DNA of 11,115 nt. It comes from an uncultured Caryophanales bacterium (lineage in GTDB: Bacteria; Bacillota_I; Bacilli_A; RFN20; CAG-826). The DNA lies in the NCBI GenBank assembly GCA_946410525.1, contig CAMKAQ010000015.1:1-11115 (forward strand). Reading direction: 5' to 3'. The position numbers and the translations under genes were made by a program. The notes beneath the pieces were generated by a model. That model was not told the DNA's origin. It worked only from the letters and a program-made list of their open reading frames with translations, and searched no databases. Shown here piece after piece: positions 1 through 6,030 of this stretch; the first letter of the stretch is position 1; each line of letters begins with the position of its first letter.

Positions 1-22
1 TAATCGAGAAAGAATAATCGAT

Positions 23-49
23 AGGCCAGATAACAATCTGGCCTTTTTT
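23..49 (+). terminator. Rho-independent terminator of an upstream gene outside the window
   Basis: The arms AGGCCAGAT (23-31) and ATCTGGCCT (36-44) form a 9-bp stem around a four-base loop, followed by a T run to 49. It should end transcription of a plus-strand gene left of the window. It ends right where the first possible ATG of folD (51) lies, which argues that folD translation starts further downstream. Confidence 0.85.
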
Positions 50-89
50 AATGAAATTAAAACCCTTAAGTGCTATGTTAAGGTTAGCT

Positions 90-878
90 ATGGAAATAAA
101 AGAATACGTCCTTCAAGAAAAGGAAAGAATCAAAGCCGAAGTGGCTCAAATGCCTGAGGCACCTGTTCTCTCAATCATCACCGTTGGTCATAACCCTGCC
201 AGCGAATCCTATGTCCGTGGAAAGAAGAAAGATTCCGCGGAGGTTGGCATCACCGCCATCCAAACCCAGTTTGAGGAAGATGTTACCGAAGAGGAAGTCC
301 TCTCCCTCATCAGAAAGCAAAACGAAGATCCATCAATCACTGGCATCCTCGTTCAGCTTCCAGTCCCAAAACATATCAGCGAAGAGCATATCAACCAAAC
401 CATCTCTCCTGAGAAGGATGTCGATGGATTTGTCCTTGGCTCAAAATATGTATGCTGCACGCCAAAAGGAATCGTTGATTATTTAGCCGCCGATGGATTC
501 GATTTCACTGGCAAAAACGCGGTGGTTTTGGGTAGAAGCGATATCGTTGGCAAACCAATGGCCAGACTTCTCCTCAACAGAAACTGCAACGTCACCGTCC
601 TCCATTCGAAGACCAAAGAAGAGGACCGCCGCATGTATCTTAAGAACGCCGACCTCATCGTTGTCGCAATCGGTAAGCAAGCCTTCATCGATCATACATA
701 TGAACTCAAACCAACCGCTTGGTTAGTTGATGTTGGCATTAACAAAGGCGAAGACGGACACCTCCATGGTGACGCCGAACCAAACCTTCCAATCGCCAAG
801 CAGACTCCAGTTCCTGGAGGCGTTGGACTTCTCACGAGGCTCGCTCTCCTTAAGAACCTCATGGAAGCCAAGAAATAA
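90..878 (+). CDS. folD: Bifunctional methylenetetrahydrofolate dehydrogenase / methenyltetrahydrofolate cyclohydrolase FolD
   Basis: This cytosolic enzyme oxidises 5,10-methylene-THF to methenyl-THF with NAD(P)+ and hydrolyses it to 10-formyl-THF, feeding purine and formyl-Met synthesis. Counting from the ATG at 90 (262 residues), the YVxxKxK catalytic motif has Tyr41 and Lys45. Gln89 (in VQLPVP) and Asp112 (in DVDGF) lie at the spacing known for E. coli Lys54/Gln98/Asp121. The cofactor loop GRSDIVGKPMA starts at residue 148, and PGGVG (residues 242-246) closes the C-terminal signature. I chose ATG 90 because AAGG (80-83) sits six bases upstream. In-frame ATGs at 51 and 75 would add 13 or 5 residues, but ATG 51 lies directly behind a terminator T tract with no ribosome site. 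The usual N-terminal DGK(A/L)-type segment is not recognisable. The signature reads PGGVGLLT where PGGVGPMT is usual. The family call is firm; only the start is uncertain. Confidence 0.95.
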   Translation: MEIKEYVLQEKERIKAEVAQMPEAPVLSIITVGHNPASESYVRGKKKDSAEVGITAIQTQFEEDVTEEEVLSLIRKQNEDPSITGILVQLPVPKHISEEHINQTISPEKDVDGFVLGSKYVCCTPKGIVDYLAADGFDFTGKNAVVLGRSDIVGKPMARLLLNRNCNVTVLHSKTKEEDRRMYLKNADLIVVAIGKQAFIDHTYELKPTAWLVDVGINKGEDGHLHGDAEPNLPIAKQTPVPGGVGLLTRLALLKNLMEAKK

Positions 879-890
879 ATAAGGAAAAAG

Positions 891-918
891 AAAAGAGGCT
901 GAATCTCAGCCTCTTTTT
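891..918. terminator. Bidirectional terminator between folD and the convergent membrane-protein gene
   Basis: A perfect 12-bp stem (AAAAGAGGCTGA 891-902, TCAGCCTCTTTT 906-917) with a three-base loop. T runs follow the stem on both strands (TTTTT on plus; TTTTCTTTTT on minus). It lies between two convergent stop codons (878 and 929) and should serve both genes. Confidence 0.93.
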
Positions 919-928
919 GTGTCTGTTT

Positions 929-1720
929 TTATTCCTGAGTCTCTTCGATGACAGCGACTTCGGTGCTTTCGGCTTCCTGAACCATTTCTTCTTCTGGCTC
1001 TTCTTCTCTTGGCTCGAAGGTTGCTGGAGCGTCGATGACATTCTCATCAGGTTCCTTTTCCTCTTTGTTTTTGAGGATGGCTCTGATGACGCCGATGGTC
1101 TTGAAGATGGCAGCAACGCAAAGCGCAGCGCCAACGATGACGAGCATGATGCTCATGACGATGTTGCTATTGTTGGTGAAGAGGATGATGACGGTCACGC
1201 CTGCGCCAATGAGAAGCACACCAAGGATGATCTCAAGGACTGGCATATAAAGCTTATAGAGTTTGCTGACGATGAATCCAATCGCGAAGGCAACAAGGGA
1301 AACACCAGAGACAATAAGGAGTCCGCTGACGAGCCAGACGATGAAGTTCATGATGATTCCGATGATGGCAGCAGGGTCGCCTGTGGTCATGGAGACGCAA
1401 AGGGCAACGCCAAACGCTAATTCAATTGTTCCTCCAATGACAAGGTCATAGGAGAGCTGTGAACGAACAGCCTGTTTAGCCATAACCTCAAGAGGAGTGG
1501 AGCCGATGACTGGCAAGAAGTTGGCAATGATCTTAAGAAGACCGCCAACCATAAGGAAAATCGAGATGACGATGAAGACGCTTGCCTGAATATCGGTGTT
1601 TGTGCAGTTGGCGATGACGAGAATGCCCATCGTCAAAAGCAAAGCGGCTTCGATGAAATTCCAGATGGACCAAATAAGGCCACCTTTCTTCATATTTAAA
1701 GGTTTCTTTTCTTTGCTCAT
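929..1720 (-). CDS. Six-helix integral membrane protein with acidic C-terminal tail, function unknown
   Basis: A 263-residue protein beginning MSKEKKPLN. The start is fixed by a near-perfect AAGGAGG six bases upstream. A longer reading from 1786 would begin inside a terminator and has no ribosome site. Hydrophobic segments lie near residues 15-37, 45-67, 92-111, 118-150 (long, perhaps two helices or one plus a re-entrant stretch), 161-181 and 187-208. The tail, residues 218-263, is rich in Glu and Pro with almost no hydrophobic patches, and is probably cytosolic and disordered. The repeated pattern of short paired helices with Gly-rich turns recalls small HdeD/DUF308-type membrane proteins, but I see no diagnostic motif and do not assign it. 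It follows the anti-sigma gene in the same direction, 78 bases on, with a terminator in between. It may be transcribed partly by read-through or from its own promoter, for which I see no convincing boxes. A role in the same envelope pathway is inference from position only. Confidence 0.75.
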   Translation of the reverse strand: MSKEKKPLNMKKGGLIWSIWNFIEAALLLTMGILVIANCTNTDIQASVFIVISIFLMVGGLLKIIANFLPVIGSTPLEVMAKQAVRSQLSYDLVIGGTIELAFGVALCVSMTTGDPAAIIGIIMNFIVWLVSGLLIVSGVSLVAFAIGFIVSKLYKLYMPVLEIILGVLLIGAGVTVIILFTNNSNIVMSIMLVIVGAALCVAAIFKTIGVIRAILKNKEEKEPDENVIDAPATFEPREEEPEEEMVQEAESTEVAVIEETQE

Positions 1721-1726
1721 ATGAAC

Positions 1727-1733
1727 CCTCCTT
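1727..1733 (-). promoter_or_regulatory. Ribosome binding site that fixes the start of the membrane-protein gene
   Basis: AAGGAGG on the minus strand, six bases before the ATG at 1720. It is the strongest Shine-Dalgarno match among the minus-strand genes here and decides between the start at 1720 and the longer reading from 1786. Confidence 0.85.
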
Positions 1734-1770
1734 AGTGGACCATTTAATTTTAATGACCTTCTCGAAAGAA

Positions 1771-1800
1771 TAAAAGAAAAAGGCAAGTAACTACTTGCCT
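1771..1800 (-). terminator. Terminator of the sigma/anti-sigma operon
   Basis: On the minus strand AGGCAAG...CTTGCCT (1800-1794 with 1787-1781, extendable by TA pairs into the loop) is followed by TTTTTCTTTTATT. The stem overlaps the stop codon (1801-1799) of the anti-sigma gene, so the operon ends very tightly. Confidence 0.88.
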
Positions 1801-3370
1801 ATGGACGCCACCAACCGCCCCATCCGCCAGGGCCCCAGCCAGGTTCACACCAGCCATCGCCGTGTGACCAAATGCCTGGATCGGCCTTACCGGCATCAGG
1901 GAAGTATCCTGTGGATTTTTGAGCGGACTCAGCGTATTTAGAAACGCTTAAGAGGTAATTGCTGAAATCTTCTTCGGTTTCAGTTGCCTTTGCCAAGATG
2001 TAGTTACGGACCTCTTTGTATAAGTCTTTTAACATCGGATTCTCATCCATCATGAATTTGTTGAGGTCAGAGATGTAGATGGCTCCGCTATCGTCATTAA
2101 AGGAATCGTAGAGCTTATCGACATCTTCTGTGCCGAAGTATTGTCTTAAGAACCAAGAGTGGGAAGCGAGTTCTTCTCTCATTTGTTTGAATTCGCTTTC
2201 AGAGATGGAAGATGTGATTTGTTTTGCTCCAATGAAGCTAAGGAAGGTCTCCTTAATGCCTTCGGTGAGATGCTTTAGGCCGAGCTCAGAAAGACGGGCC
2301 AAAGCGGTGGAGTCGATTGCGCTTTCAAGGTTGGAGATGGTCTCCTCGTTGCAGTTAGCGATGATGGAAGGATCGACTTCACGGTTAAAGGTCGAATAGA
2401 TTTTGGAGATTTTCGACATCTTTAGATGATCGCTTCTGACGAGAGTGTCGATCTTGAAGACGTTGAATTCAACGTTCGCATAAACCCTGTCCTTTTGGAG
2501 AGCAGAGTTAAGGGCTTGTTTGAAGGAGTCTTCATAGACGTCGGCATAGTTATCGATGGTTGAAACAATGTCGATGGTAATCGTGTTAAGTGAAGCCTTG
2601 TCGACCGCTTCGAGATAACCTTTCTCATAGCATGGGTTGATGAGATCGGCGACCGCTTGGTAAGCCGATTTCTCAAGAAGGTTATCGCTTCTAACAGCAA
2701 CTAGGTTAGCGCTGTAGTTGTTCGCTTTGACGTCAGTGACGAGGTTCTTGTTGTCGGCGCTCATGCCCCAGGATGGCTTATAGTTATTCGCTTGGGCTTC
2801 GCTTGTTCCTTCGTAGCCTCTCATAGGGGCTTGCACATCACAAGTAGACGGAGTGATGGAAACGTTGATGTATGAGCTGGCGGCATTAACGATCTCACGG
2901 TTATTGAGATAGGCGTTGGCACCGATGCTAAGACCGGCGATCGCAGCGGCTCCCGCACCAACGAAAGCCCAGTTCTTCTTCATGAATCTTGAGAAGGAGA
3001 AGTGCTCTTTTAAGCCGGTTTTGCTATAGATTTCGTGTTTTTTGTTAGGAACGAAAGCGCTCGCCTCACGTCTCATGCGACGGGTCAAAGCCTTCTCATC
3101 TTTCTTGAGGTCAGGGGTGACAATGCCAGTTGTTTTTTCTAATGCGGCTTTGTCATCTGGTACGAAGGAATTCCCTTTGAGCATTCCTAAAACGAAAGCC
3201 TCATCCTCTTCGCTAACTTCGCTTTCGATGCCGCAGGCCTTGAGGACACTAAGCAATTTGTCCGGGACGAAAGAAGAGGCCTCGGCCTTGATCAAAGAAA
3301 GGATTTCCTTCTCTTGTTCAGGAGAAAGTTCCTCAGGCGTTTTTGTAACCAAGTTCGTGTTCTCTTTCAT
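1799..3370 (-). CDS. Single-pass membrane anti-sigma factor, RsgI-like (putative)
   Basis: A 523-residue protein. Residues 1-130 are cytosolic, charged and helical, and contain a motif repeated three times: SSFVPDK (32-38), NSFVPDD (67-73), SAFVPNK (104-110), spaced 35-37 residues apart. One membrane helix spans about 134-155. Directly outside it, YINVSITPST (167-176) resembles the post-membrane core of RsgI-family anti-sigma factors. After it come a strand with NNYSANLVAV, a helix ending near GYLEA (251-255) and TITIDIVS (263-270), in the order that core shows. Residues 275-480 are mostly helical and I recognise no known domain. The last 25 residues are strikingly rich in Trp and Gly and contain a Cys. 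The gene overlaps the upstream sigma gene by 38 bases, the classic layout of a sigma factor with its membrane inhibitor, so the N-terminus is expected to bind sigma. The usual RsgI Asn-Pro cleavage pair is Thr-Pro here (173-174). The fold assignment is by eye; the anti-sigma role is mainly inference from context and topology. Confidence 0.7.
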   Translation of the reverse strand: MKENTNLVTKTPEELSPEQEKEILSLIKAEASSFVPDKLLSVLKACGIESEVSEEDEAFVLGMLKGNSFVPDDKAALEKTTGIVTPDLKKDEKALTRRMRREASAFVPNKKHEIYSKTGLKEHFSFSRFMKKNWAFVGAGAAAIAGLSIGANAYLNNREIVNAASSYINVSITPSTCDVQAPMRGYEGTSEAQANNYKPSWGMSADNKNLVTDVKANNYSANLVAVRSDNLLEKSAYQAVADLINPCYEKGYLEAVDKASLNTITIDIVSTIDNYADVYEDSFKQALNSALQKDRVYANVEFNVFKIDTLVRSDHLKMSKISKIYSTFNREVDPSIIANCNEETISNLESAIDSTALARLSELGLKHLTEGIKETFLSFIGAKQITSSISESEFKQMREELASHSWFLRQYFGTEDVDKLYDSFNDDSGAIYISDLNKFMMDENPMLKDLYKEVRNYILAKATETEEDFSNYLLSVSKYAESAQKSTGYFPDAGKADPGIWSHGDGWCEPGWGPGGWGGWWRP

Positions 3371-3908
3371 ATTCGGTCTGTGATTCTTCGAGGGCCGCTT
3401 TGACCTTCTTGAGGGCCATGGAGTATTTCCATGTGACGGTTCCTAAAGGAAGATGGAGGATATCAGCGATTTCGCGGTGCTTGTAGTCGCCGATTGCGTA
3501 AAGCATAAGGATGTTGAATTCGTCTTCGGCTAAGACTTTGTTGGCGATCGCGATGGTTGGCGATTCAACGTCACCAAGATAATAGACGCCACTGGACGAT
3601 GGCTCTTGGGCAAAATCATAAGAGACTTCGCGGTTTCTCTTTTTGAGCTCACTTAGTGCGGCGTTCTTGGCAATCGTCAGAAGCCAGTTCCTAGCGCTTG
3701 TGCCAAGACGATAGGATTGGATATTGTCATAGCAGCTGACATAGGTTTGTTGCATGACGTCTTCGGCTAATTGGTAATCATGGAGAATAGGCAAAACAAA
3801 GGTGAATACACCTTTGCTCGTTAAGACATAGATGTCTCCTAGAGCGTTGCTGTCGCCTTTTTGAAGGGCGGCCATTGCTTTTTCAAGCTTTTGCTCATCG
3901 ATAGCCAT
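3333..3908 (-). CDS. ECF-type RNA polymerase sigma-70 family sigma factor
   Basis: A 191-residue, two-domain sigma factor. Region 2 spans about residues 19-93, with YQLAEDVMQQTYVSCY (core binding and -10 recognition) and SARNWLLTIAKNAALSELKKR, the typical ECF signature (…WLl.IArN.a.d.lRk). Region 4 spans about 124-173: HREIADILHLPLGTVTWKYSMALKKV is the helix-turn-helix that reads the -35 element. The linker (94-123) is Ser/Pro-rich. There is no region 1.1 or 3, as in ECF factors. The length is typical, with a charged C-terminal extension (174-191) that overlaps the next gene. The start at 3908 is preceded by GGTAGG about eight bases away. It should direct a regulon switched on when the adjacent membrane protein releases it, and ECF factors usually also transcribe their own operon. 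No target promoter can be named from this window alone. Confidence 0.93.
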   Translation of the reverse strand: MAIDEQKLEKAMAALQKGDSNALGDIYVLTSKGVFTFVLPILHDYQLAEDVMQQTYVSCYDNIQSYRLGTSARNWLLTIAKNAALSELKKRNREVSYDFAQEPSSSGVYYLGDVESPTIAIANKVLAEDEFNILMLYAIGDYKHREIADILHLPLGTVTWKYSMALKKVKAALEESQTEYEREHELGYKNA

Positions 3909-3944
3909 GTGTTTGACCTACCTGCATTGTAAACTCAAATGCCG

Positions 3945-3975
3945 ATTATAGAAACAAAAGGAATATCCACGTTAA
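3945..3975 (-). promoter_or_regulatory. Candidate promoter of the sigma/anti-sigma operon
   Basis: On the minus strand a perfect TATAAT (3950-3945) lies about 37 bases before the sigma-factor ATG. The best -35 is TTAACG (3975-3970) with a long 19-base spacer, so it may need an activator or be read by another sigma factor. A weaker TACAAT lies at 3931-3926. The tract AACG within this -35 would also fit an ECF-type -35, but no ECF -10 can be assigned. Confidence 0.4.
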
Positions 3976-4030
3976 AGGGGGCTCTTGCAGATATTCCAAA
4001 TCCGGAAGGTGGATTCACCCTATTAATAGG
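3960..4030. repeat. Cluster of short inverted repeats upstream of the sigma operon
   Basis: The spacer between the YolD-like stop and the sigma start contains GGAATATC (3960-3967) facing GATATTCC (3990-3997), AATCC/GGATT (3999-4003, 4011-4015) and the perfect 12-base palindrome CCTATTAATAGG (4019-4030). None has a T run that would make it a terminator on either strand. They could be operators or mRNA structure; a function is not shown. Confidence 0.5.
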
Positions 4031-4048
4031 AGTTTTTCGGTTTTTATT

Positions 4049-4067
4049 GGAAAACTAATTGTTTTCC
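4049..4067 (-). other. AT-rich hairpin at the end of the YolD-like gene
   Basis: GGAAAAC (4049-4055) and GTTTTCC (4061-4067) form a 7-bp stem over the YolD-like stop codon (4057-4055). It lacks a proper T run on the minus strand, so it is at best a weak terminator or a 3'-end stabiliser. Read-through from the polymerase operon into the sigma operon is therefore possible. Confidence 0.4.
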
Positions 4068-4369
4068 TTTAAGCCAACGAGGTTTCTAAGGTCGATTCTT
4101 GTGCCTCCGACCACCAAAAACATGAACGTTCTGCTAATCTCTGAGATGATTCCGATGATCTTGTGGATGTAGCCGTTTTCGTAATAGGACACTTCGATGT
4201 TTTGCCCATGGTATGAGCAAAGAAGGTCGTTGATTCTTCTAGCTTCATCTTCCATGAGCTGCGGCTTTGGTTTCTTGCCTTTGTCATAGGCCATCTTCAT
4301 TAAGAAGTCCGCTTGTGAATCAAGTGACTTATATGGCGCCCATTTCATCATGCCTCTGTCTTTTCTCAT
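4055..4369 (-). CDS. YolD-like protein, partner of the Y-family polymerase
   Basis: A 104-residue protein. The WAPYKSLDSQADFL stretch (11-24) and the C-terminal beta-rich part with GYIHKIIGIISEI and TRIDLRNLVGL match the YolD-like family, whose members read W.P..al..q...l near the N-terminus and end in a small beta barrel. In Bacillota this family sits next to UvrX/YqjW-type polymerases and has been proposed in comparative genomics as a functional stand-in for UmuD; a biochemical role is not established. Its ATG overlaps the polymerase TGA (ATGA, 4369-4366), so translation is coupled. No membrane segment or signal peptide is present. Confidence 0.85.
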   Translation of the reverse strand: MRKDRGMMKWAPYKSLDSQADFLMKMAYDKGKKPKPQLMEDEARRINDLLCSYHGQNIEVSYYENGYIHKIIGIISEISRTFMFLVVGGTRIDLRNLVGLKENN

Positions 4370-5607
4370 CTTCTGTGTCCTCCTATCTGTTCGTTTCTTC
4401 TCATCGCTGTGCTGTTCTTAAGCAAAGCGCTTGCCCGAAGCACGCTGTTGTCGCCAAACATCCTATGGATGGAGTCGAGCGCATCGCTTAGCTTTGAGTG
4501 TTCTATCTGATCTTCTTGGTCTTCGAATAAAGAGAGCTGCACGGAATCCGCTTTGCCAAATGAGCCATAGGAGATTCCTAAGCCTCTGATCCTCACGTTG
4601 TTCGTGCAAGCAAGGAACATGTCCTCGATTGCCTCATATAGCGTATCCGTGTCATCCGTCTTGTATGGCAACGTCCAACTCTTGTTGAAGGCTGTTCCGT
4701 CTTCATATCCGGCATATACAGAGACCTTGCCCGCTAGAGCATCTTGCTCCCTAAGTCTTTGGGAAAGCTCATCATTCATCTCTCTTAGTAGCAGCAGTGC
4801 TTCATCCGGGAAATACCCACGAATCAGGGTCTGTCCACATGAAAGAGACGTGTTTTGCGGGACATATTTGTCTTGGATGTCGCTTTCGTCGATGCCGTTT
4901 GCAAGGTCTTTGAGCTGGTCGCCCATGATGCCGAACTCTTTTCTGAGAAGGTCAATCGGGGCTAAAGCGAGTTCCTTGATAGACCTGATTCCAATCCTTG
5001 CTAGATGGTTTGAGGTTCCGTCGCTAATACTCCAGACTTTGGTGATCGGTTTGATCTTCCAAAGCTTCGTAGGGACATCCTCATAGTCCCAGTGAGCGAT
5101 ATAAGGGGCTTTCTTCTTGCCCTCGTTGTCCAGGGCCGCTTTCGCTAAGAACATGTTTGGTCCGATGCCCGCTGTGGCGAGAAGCCCTAGCTTGTCCCAG
5201 ATGGTCTTTTGGATTTTCGCTACGAGTTCTTCGGCTGTGCAGCGATACATCTTTAGGTATGGTCCGATGTTGAGGAAGGACTCATCAACCGAATAGACGT
5301 GAAGGTCTTCTTCGGAGACGAAATCGAGGAAGATGGAGACAACTTTGCAAGATAACGTCAGGTAATAAGACATGCGTGGAACTGCAAAAATCATTCCTGG
5401 AACGTTAGGGAGATCCTTCTTTCTGCATACGTTGCTGCAACCATACTTTTCCTTTAGGAAAGGGGTTACGCTCATGACGACGCTGTTCTCACTGCGATAT
5501 GGATCGACGCAGACCAAAGGCGTTTTGAAAATATCGAGGTGGCGGCAAGCGCACTCGCAAGAGGCGTAAAAACTTTTCAAGTCGATAATCGCAATGACCT
5601 TCTCCAT
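4366..5607 (-). CDS. Y-family translesion DNA polymerase (UvrX/YqjW-like, DinB/UmuC superfamily)
   Basis: A 413-residue polymerase that copies damaged DNA with low fidelity. The palm motif IDLKSFYASCE holds catalytic Asp9, and YSVDESFLN holds Asp108 and Glu109, so all three metal ligands are intact. Residues 145-240 carry the thumb with helix-hairpin-helix-type segments (TAGIGPNMFLAKAALDN; WSISDGTSNHLARIGIRSI). The little-finger domain covers about 250-350, and QLSLF (357-361) is a textbook beta-clamp binding motif. The CECACRHLD stretch and the YolD-like partner downstream favour the UvrX/YqjW branch over DinB. GGAG lies six bases before the ATG. Such genes are often under LexA control, but I find no CGAAC-N4-GTTCG box upstream. 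It starts a minus-strand operon with the YolD-like gene and diverges from feoA. Confidence 0.95.
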   Translation of the reverse strand: MEKVIAIIDLKSFYASCECACRHLDIFKTPLVCVDPYRSENSVVMSVTPFLKEKYGCSNVCRKKDLPNVPGMIFAVPRMSYYLTLSCKVVSIFLDFVSEEDLHVYSVDESFLNIGPYLKMYRCTAEELVAKIQKTIWDKLGLLATAGIGPNMFLAKAALDNEGKKKAPYIAHWDYEDVPTKLWKIKPITKVWSISDGTSNHLARIGIRSIKELALAPIDLLRKEFGIMGDQLKDLANGIDESDIQDKYVPQNTSLSCGQTLIRGYFPDEALLLLREMNDELSQRLREQDALAGKVSVYAGYEDGTAFNKSWTLPYKTDDTDTLYEAIEDMFLACTNNVRIRGLGISYGSFGKADSVQLSLFEDQEDQIEHSKLSDALDSIHRMFGDNSVLRASALLKNSTAMRRNEQIGGHRR

Positions 5608-5687
5608 AACTGTCTCCGAACGAGGGGACTTAATTGAAACTGGTTTTGGGAAGAGAAAAAATACGATTTCGAAAAGAAGGGAGTCCG

Positions 5688-5716
5688 GCTATAGATTTTT
5701 CTAGCAATCTTTACAA
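5688..5716 (-). promoter_or_regulatory. Candidate promoter of the polymerase operon
   Basis: On the minus strand TTGTAA (5716-5711), a 17-base spacer and TATAGC (5693-5688), about 80 bases before the polymerase ATG. The spacing is ideal, but the -10 matches only four of six bases. Confidence 0.35.
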
Positions 5717-5827
5717 TTCAAAAACGTGGATATTAGACACAGTACAAAAAGTTTTGCTATCCAAAGCGAACACCGAAAATCGGATTGAGAAGCAGTGGCT
5801 CAAAAATTCTTATAACCCGCCCAACGA

Positions 5828-5892
5828 AAAACAAAATAGTCAAAAATCCCTTGCAAAAACGTCCTCATTTTTCGATTTTTACATTTTGTTTT
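5828..5892. repeat. Nested AT-rich inverted repeat
   Basis: The arms AAAACAAAAT (5828-5837) and ATTTTGTTTT (5883-5892) enclose a second pair, AAAAATC (5842-5848) and GATTTTT (5874-5880), with small offsets, giving a long imperfect hairpin. No T run follows in either direction beyond the arms themselves. Because the arms are A/T only, part of the symmetry may be compositional. Confidence 0.45.
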
Positions 5893-5937
5893 GACCGAAG
5901 TTCATGAATGCCCTTTTTAATGATTGAATGGACAAGA

Positions 5938-5953
5938 GTTAAACATGACTAAC
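5938..5953. promoter_or_regulatory. feo operator 1 (imperfect palindrome upstream of the -35)
   Basis: GTTAAACATGACTAAC, symmetrical at 12 of 16 positions, ends six bases before the -35 box. It shares the GTTA…TAAC design with operators 2 and 3. Probably bound by a metal-dependent repressor of the DtxR/MntR class, whose known sites are built on GGTTAG/CTAACC-like halves; the regulator itself is not in the window. Confidence 0.5.
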
Positions 5954-5959
5954 TTTTTC

Positions 5960-5988
5960 TTGCGTGACAGGTGCGTGAAGTATATATT
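5960..5988 (+). promoter_or_regulatory. Promoter of the feoA-feoB operon
   Basis: TTGCGT (5960-5965), exactly 17 bases, then TATATT (5983-5988), a sigma-A-type promoter. Transcription would start near 5995, leaving a leader of roughly 125 bases before feoA. Operator 1 lies just upstream, and operator 2 begins at the base after the -10, covering the predicted start point. Confidence 0.65.
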
Positions 5989-6006
5989 GGTTAGCGATGT
6001 CTAACC
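5989..6006. promoter_or_regulatory. feo operator 2 (GGTTAG-N6-CTAACC at the transcription start)
   Basis: Perfect 6-bp arms GGTTAG and CTAACC separated by six bases, placed directly after the -10. A protein bound here would block initiation. GGTTAG is the half-site core of the DtxR/IdeR iron-repressor consensus, although those sites have closer arms. This is the best of the three sites. Confidence 0.6.
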
Positions 6007-6030
6007 GGCATCGTTTTTGGTTCTTCTGGA

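Noticed and set aside
917..1420. A long plus-strand frame rich in Asp and Glu opposite the membrane-protein gene
   Set aside because: It is the antisense shadow of a hydrophobic protein: antisense of Ile/Val codons gives Asp/Asn runs. The minus-strand gene has the strong ribosome site and sensible membrane helices.
1721..1786. An N-terminal extension of 22 residues on the membrane protein
   Set aside because: It would start inside the anti-sigma terminator and has no ribosome site, whereas the ATG at 1720 has AAGGAGG at ideal distance.
5614..5630. Possible LexA/DinR box near the polymerase start (CGAACGAGGGGACTT)
   Set aside because: Only one half-site fits GAAC-N4-GTTC; the other half matches two of four bases.
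5634..5894. An 86-residue reading frame starting at TTG, with GAGGGG upstream
   Set aside because: It has a rare start, an A/T-driven amino-acid mix (Lys, Asn, Ser, Phe) with no domain rhythm, and lies across the polymerase promoter region and the nested dyad. Its apparent ribosome site is explained by chance in the polymerase leader.
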